Assembly (NCBI GenBank): GCA_018894595.1
Contig: JAHIPN010000406.1
Location: 1-8,470, forward strand
Source of the DNA: a bacterium
GTDB lineage: Bacteria; Atribacterota; JS1; SB-45; 34-128
Direction: 5' to 3'
Length of the DNA stretch: 8,470 nt
Positions 6,095 through 8,470 of the stretch are shown here, piece after piece. Under the pieces are notes generated by a model. The model made no database searches. It saw only the letters and a list, made by a program, of their open reading frames with translations, and had not been told where the DNA came from. A program made the position numbers and the translations under genes. The first letter of the stretch is position 1. The number at the start of each line of letters is the position of its first letter.

Positions 6095-6886
6095 ATGAAT
6101 AAAAATACAATGGCAAGATTTGGGCCTATTGAAGCTCGAATAATTGCTCGATTAAGCTATGAGAAGAAAGCATTTATTACAGCAAAAGAATTGGATGACC
6201 TTTTTAATCTTTCGCCTATCGAAAGGGCAAAGATAGTTTTTCGTCTTAAGAAAAAAAACATATTAATTCCGGTAAAGCGTGGTGTGTATATTTTTTCTCC
6301 ACTTGAAGCCGGACCGGAGGGAACAGGAATTAATGAAATACTTATTCCGCCATTATATTTTCCTAAAAATAACTACTATGTCGGATACTCCACTATGTTT
6401 AATTATTATGGCTTTACCGAACAGTTATTTCAAACAGTTTATGTGCCAAATACTTCTTTTACTAAAGATAAAATCATTTGCGGGATTAAATTCAAATTTT
6501 TGAAAATTCCAGGAAATCGCATGTACGGCCTGCAAAAGATTCGAGTGAAAGATATCGAAGTAATTGTTAGTGATAAAGAGAGAACCTTGATTGATCTTTT
6601 GTATTTCTATAAACCAGTGGGCGGAATCAAGGCGGCAAGTGAAATATTTAAAAAGGTCATAGATGAGAAACAATGTAATATAAAAAAGGTGATTAGTTAT
6701 GCTTGTAAGTTTACCAATGTAACTTTGCGAAAAAGAGTTGGAATTATTTTGGAAGGGTTAGGAATAGACGATTCTTTATTGTGTCCGCTGGCAAAAACAA
6801 TTAAAAAGACAGCAATTAGTTCACTAAATAGATCTCGTAAGGGGACAATAAACAAGAGATGGAGAGTTATAATAAATGCTTCATGA
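6095..6886 (+). CDS. AbiEi-like type IV antitoxin, second module
   Basis: A 263-residue antitoxin of the AbiEi type but a different subfamily from the copy at 4279. An N-terminal winged HTH (about 10-68: FITAKELDDLFNLS, then VKRGVYIFSP) precedes a longer antitoxin domain with YYVGYSTMFNYYGFTEQ (94-110) and the hallmark VIVSDKERTLIDLLYFYKPVGG (156-177). The C-terminal ~30 residues are basic (SLNRSRKGTINKRWR), which may add DNA contacts. Start ATG 6095 follows GAGAG (6082-6086). ATG 6110 is an alternative. The stop overlaps the toxin start by 11 bases, showing translational coupling. It should repress its own promoter and counter the toxin (family knowledge). No lesion is seen. Confidence 0.85.
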   Translation: MNKNTMARFGPIEARIIARLSYEKKAFITAKELDDLFNLSPIERAKIVFRLKKKNILIPVKRGVYIFSPLEAGPEGTGINEILIPPLYFPKNNYYVGYSTMFNYYGFTEQLFQTVYVPNTSFTKDKIICGIKFKFLKIPGNRMYGLQKIRVKDIEVIVSDKERTLIDLLYFYKPVGGIKAASEIFKKVIDEKQCNIKKVISYACKFTNVTLRKRVGIILEGLGIDDSLLCPLAKTIKKTAISSLNRSRKGTINKRWRVIINAS

Positions 6887-7766
6887 TGACAAAGAAAGAT
6901 TTACCAATACAATATATCAAACCGTAAAACGAACAGGTTTTCCGGCATTTCTTCTTGAGAAGGATTACTATTTAACATTAATACTATCACGTGTTAGCGA
7001 ACTTTCAGAGAAGCTTATTTTTAAAGGTGGTACATGTCTTAATAAGATTTATTACGTATATTATCGTTTAAGCGAGGATTTGGATTTTAGTATGCGTTTA
7101 CCAGAATATACTACAACACGTGGCAAGCGTAGAAAATGTATTCAGCCGGTTAAAGATAATATTGTAAAGTTTGCAAAGCAGCTTGGTCTTGGAACGGATG
7201 GAGTCGAGAAAGCCGGACATAATGAATCAAAACAATATGTGTATAATTTTATTTATCAATCTGTCTTAAGGCCAAGAGAAATGAAAATAAAATTTGAAAT
7301 AGGGCTTCGATATAATCCACTTTGTGATACAGAAATAAAAAATGTTCAACATAAGTTTTTACATCCATTTACTGGTGAACCTTTATTTGATGGAGGGAAA
7401 GTGAATTGTTTTTCGTTAAATGAAATTGTATCAGAAAAATTACGTGCTGCAGCACTTAGACAAACTATTGCACCACGCGATTTTTACGATCTTGATTTTA
7501 TTCTGCGTAATGGTTTTAATCTTGTTAATAAAGAAGTAATGGATCTTTTTAAGAAAAAATTAGAAGAAGATAATGGCGATACAGATTTGGCAAGATACCG
7601 AGTCAATCTTGGCAGATCAGAAGATAAAATAAAAGATATGAGGTCTCGTATTAAAGAGGAATTGTTTGCTGTATTAACTCCGGAAGAGCAATTAAGATTT
7701 AATCTTGATACCGCGCTTGAGCGGATAAATAATGCGATTGGCAAAATGATTACAACAAGATTCTAA
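6876..7766 (+). CDS. AbiEii-like nucleotidyltransferase toxin, second module (motifs intact)
   Basis: A 296-residue AbiEii-type toxin of the DUF1814-like nucleotidyltransferase fold. Family motifs are all visible: FLLEKDYYLT (25-34); IFKGGTCLNKI (48-58) followed by LSEDLDFS (65-72), giving GGT...D68-x-D70 for metal and nucleotide binding; KIKFEIGLR (137-145); EIVSEKLRAAALR (183-195); and APRDFYDLDFIL (199-210). Family role: a GTP- or nucleotide-transferring toxin that halts growth, for example during phage infection, with relatives known to modify tRNA. Start ATG 6876 has GGAGAG at 6861-6866 and overlaps the antitoxin by 11 bases. It appears complete and potentially active, unlike the toxin at 4884. 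It ends 97 bases before the downstream RAYT-derived repeat. Confidence 0.88.
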   Translation: MLHDDKERFTNTIYQTVKRTGFPAFLLEKDYYLTLILSRVSELSEKLIFKGGTCLNKIYYVYYRLSEDLDFSMRLPEYTTTRGKRRKCIQPVKDNIVKFAKQLGLGTDGVEKAGHNESKQYVYNFIYQSVLRPREMKIKFEIGLRYNPLCDTEIKNVQHKFLHPFTGEPLFDGGKVNCFSLNEIVSEKLRAAALRQTIAPRDFYDLDFILRNGFNLVNKEVMDLFKKKLEEDNGDTDLARYRVNLGRSEDKIKDMRSRIKEELFAVLTPEEQLRFNLDTALERINNAIGKMITTRF

Positions 7767-7863
7767 TGACAATATAATTTCAAAGCAGTATTAATATACA
7801 AGGGGCACATCCCATTTTCTTAGACAATTAATATTTTACTTTTGAACTAGATAAGTAGGGAAG

Positions 7864-8028
7864 GTGTGTCAAGTCAATAATTCGGTAACTTTTAGCGGAA
7901 GACCTATGGGGTTTGAGGCGCTTCTTAACCGGATGGTTGAGGCCTTAGGTATTATTATAGATAGATGTCCTAAAGGAAGAACTCGTAAAAGGGAAAATTG
8001 TACCATAGAAAAAAAGGAAATAAAATAA
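7864..8028 (+). mobile_element. RAYT transposase 3'-end relic, repeat copy 2
   Basis: The frame ending at TAA 8026-8028 reads VNNSVTFSGRPMGFE, then LLNRMVEALGIIIDR and CPKGRTRKRENC, the C-terminus of a REP-associated tyrosine transposase with a short extra tail. Copy 1 at 5808 is the same element end in the same orientation, 2055 bases upstream (measured between the shared block starts at 5818 and 7873). The GSEEF and GRPRK motifs of copy 1 are eroded here (GFEAL, GRTRK), so this copy has drifted further. No catalytic part is present. The similarity fades after ACCATAGAAAAAA on both sides. Confidence 0.72.
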
Positions 8029-8290
8029 AAAGCGAATTTGATATTTTCAAAACCGGGCAAATTATTTATTATAAATAGCTTGTGGGTTTCCGTAAATTCA
8101 ATTATTAAATTTACGAAAAATGGAGGAAACGAATATAAGTGCGGATGTTTCTTCGGAACTAAAGTTTCCTTACATAAAAAAATGACCACCCTGCCTATCT
8201 TTCGAAGAGACCCCTGGTCTCTTATTAGCAGGGTGGAACCTTTAAATCTAGTCTTATGATAATACAGATGTATGGCAAATATCAAATAAA
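8029..8290. other. Non-coding stretch with three successive hairpins
   Basis: No convincing gene is seen. Open frames on both strands here lack protein-like text. Hairpin A: CGTAAATT (8091-8098) with AATTTACG (8108-8115). Hairpin B: AGGAAAC (8124-8130) with GTTTCCT (8164-8170), enclosing a small C(TTCG)G-capped stem near 8147-8158. Hairpin C is the nested one annotated separately. Together they could be a structured leader RNA, a RAYT-associated palindromic (REP-like) array, or chance. The 97 bases before copy 2 (7767-7863) hold nothing I can name. Confidence 0.45.
8186..8236. repeat. Nested inverted repeat, relatively GC-rich
   Basis: The outer arms CCACCCTGC (8186-8194) and GCAGGGTGG (8228-8236) are perfect complements. 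Inside, AAGAGACC (8205-8212) and GGTCTCTT (8216-8223) form a second perfect stem with a CCT loop. The composition stands out from the AT-rich surroundings. On the minus strand the outer stem is followed three bases later by T7 (complement of 8176-8182), so it could act as a minus-strand terminator. On the plus strand the right arm runs into AGGGTGGAACC (8230-8240), which resembles a T-box core. Confidence 0.6.
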
Positions 8291-8425
8291 TGTTTAATTA
8301 GAGATAACATATCTTTGGCCGAAGCCCCAAGTTTTGGCAAAACTATTTTTGAATATAAATCTAATAGTTATGGAGCTAAAGATTATTTAGACCTTTGTAA
8401 AGAAATTATAAAAAGGAGTAAGTAG
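8252..8425 (+). pseudogene. C-terminal fragment of a ParA/Soj-type ATPase
   Basis: The frame, open from 8252 after a TAG at 8249-8251, gives [18 protein letters not shown], then [17 protein letters not shown] and TAG 8423-8425. This is the characteristic C-terminus of ParA/Soj chromosome-partition ATPases (the 'R.SEAPS.GKP...Y...S.GA..YL.LA.E' pattern). Recognisable text begins only around 8291. The Walker A and B motifs and most of the ATPase (about 200 residues) are missing, and nothing upstream in the window supplies them, so this is a truncated remnant. The unrelated hairpin-rich sequence upstream marks the break. A parB gene often follows parA, but the next ORF does not start like ParB. 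Confidence 0.75.
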
Positions 8426-8470
8426 ATGTCAAAAAAGAAAGTATATGTAAACCTGCAGGGTTTCCTGGCA
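8426..8470 (+). CDS. Start of an unidentified gene, cut by the window edge
   Basis: ATG 8426 abuts the stop of the ParA fragment, with a strong Shine-Dalgarno AAGGAG at 8413-8418, seven bases upstream. Only 15 codons are visible (MSKKKVYVNLQGFLA). This is too short to assign a family. The good ribosome site and basic N-terminus support a real start. It was probably co-transcribed with parA before that gene was truncated. Confidence 0.55.
   Translation, partial: MSKKKVYVNLQGFLA

Noticed and set aside
8038..8259. A 73-codon plus-strand open frame through the hairpins
   Set aside because: It has no ribosome site and no family resemblance, and much of it consists of inverted repeats.
7869..8285. 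A 138-codon minus-strand open frame over the second RAYT relic and the hairpins
   Set aside because: It overlaps recognisable plus-strand RAYT C-terminal text and inverted repeats, has no recognisable motif, and looks like a by-product of AT-rich sequence.
1..8470. CRISPR arrays, tRNA or rRNA genes, or a replication origin
   Set aside because: I saw no regularly spaced repeats, no cloverleaf-like sequence, no rRNA sequence, and no iteron or DnaA-box cluster.

Overview
The window is AT-rich (by eye about two thirds A+T), with mostly plus-strand genes, standard stop codons and clear Shine-Dalgarno sites. It looks like the chromosome of an anaerobic or uncultivated bacterium. Transposase relics of the REP-associated (RAYT/Y1) type and AbiE-like toxin-antitoxin modules are common in such genomes, but nothing here fixes the phylum.

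Layout. (1) 1-1005: an intact zinc-dependent medium-chain dehydrogenase, the only clear metabolic gene. (2) 1053-1520: the C-terminal remnant of a Y1/RAYT transposase with its helix-turn-helix. (3) 1593-3580: a same-strand cluster of a small PD-(D/E)XK-like protein, a helix-hairpin-helix (HhH) protein split by an in-frame TAG, and a second PD-(D/E)XK-like protein cut short by an in-frame TAA. In both split genes the protein text continues sensibly after the stop. (4) 3585-4090: a frameshifted C-terminal fragment of a metallo-beta-lactamase-fold protein, then a small unrecognised ORF. (5) 4279-5759: an AbiEi/AbiEii-like type IV toxin-antitoxin pair with ATGA overlap. Its toxin has lost the segment that should carry the catalytic DxD motif. 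(6) 6095-7766: a second AbiEi/AbiEii-like pair of a different subfamily, with all toxin motifs present. It lies between two direct repeats (about 5808-5985 and 7864-8028), each encoding the 3' end of a RAYT transposase. (7) 8091-8240: a run of hairpins, one nested and relatively GC-rich. (8) 8252-8425: a C-terminal fragment of a ParA-type ATPase, then the first 15 codons of an unidentified gene at the window edge.

Taken together, this is an accessory, defence-like region in decay. At least five coding segments are broken by truncation, frameshift or nonsense codons, one toxin is internally deleted, and one toxin-antitoxin pair appears intact. The intact pair should behave as in the AbiE family: a winged-helix antitoxin that represses its own promoter and a nucleotidyltransferase toxin. 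The PD-(D/E)XK / HhH / PD-(D/E)XK cluster is the best candidate for an undescribed system, but here it survives only in damaged form. Sequencing error at homopolymers could explain the two frameshifts, but less easily the two nonsense codons.
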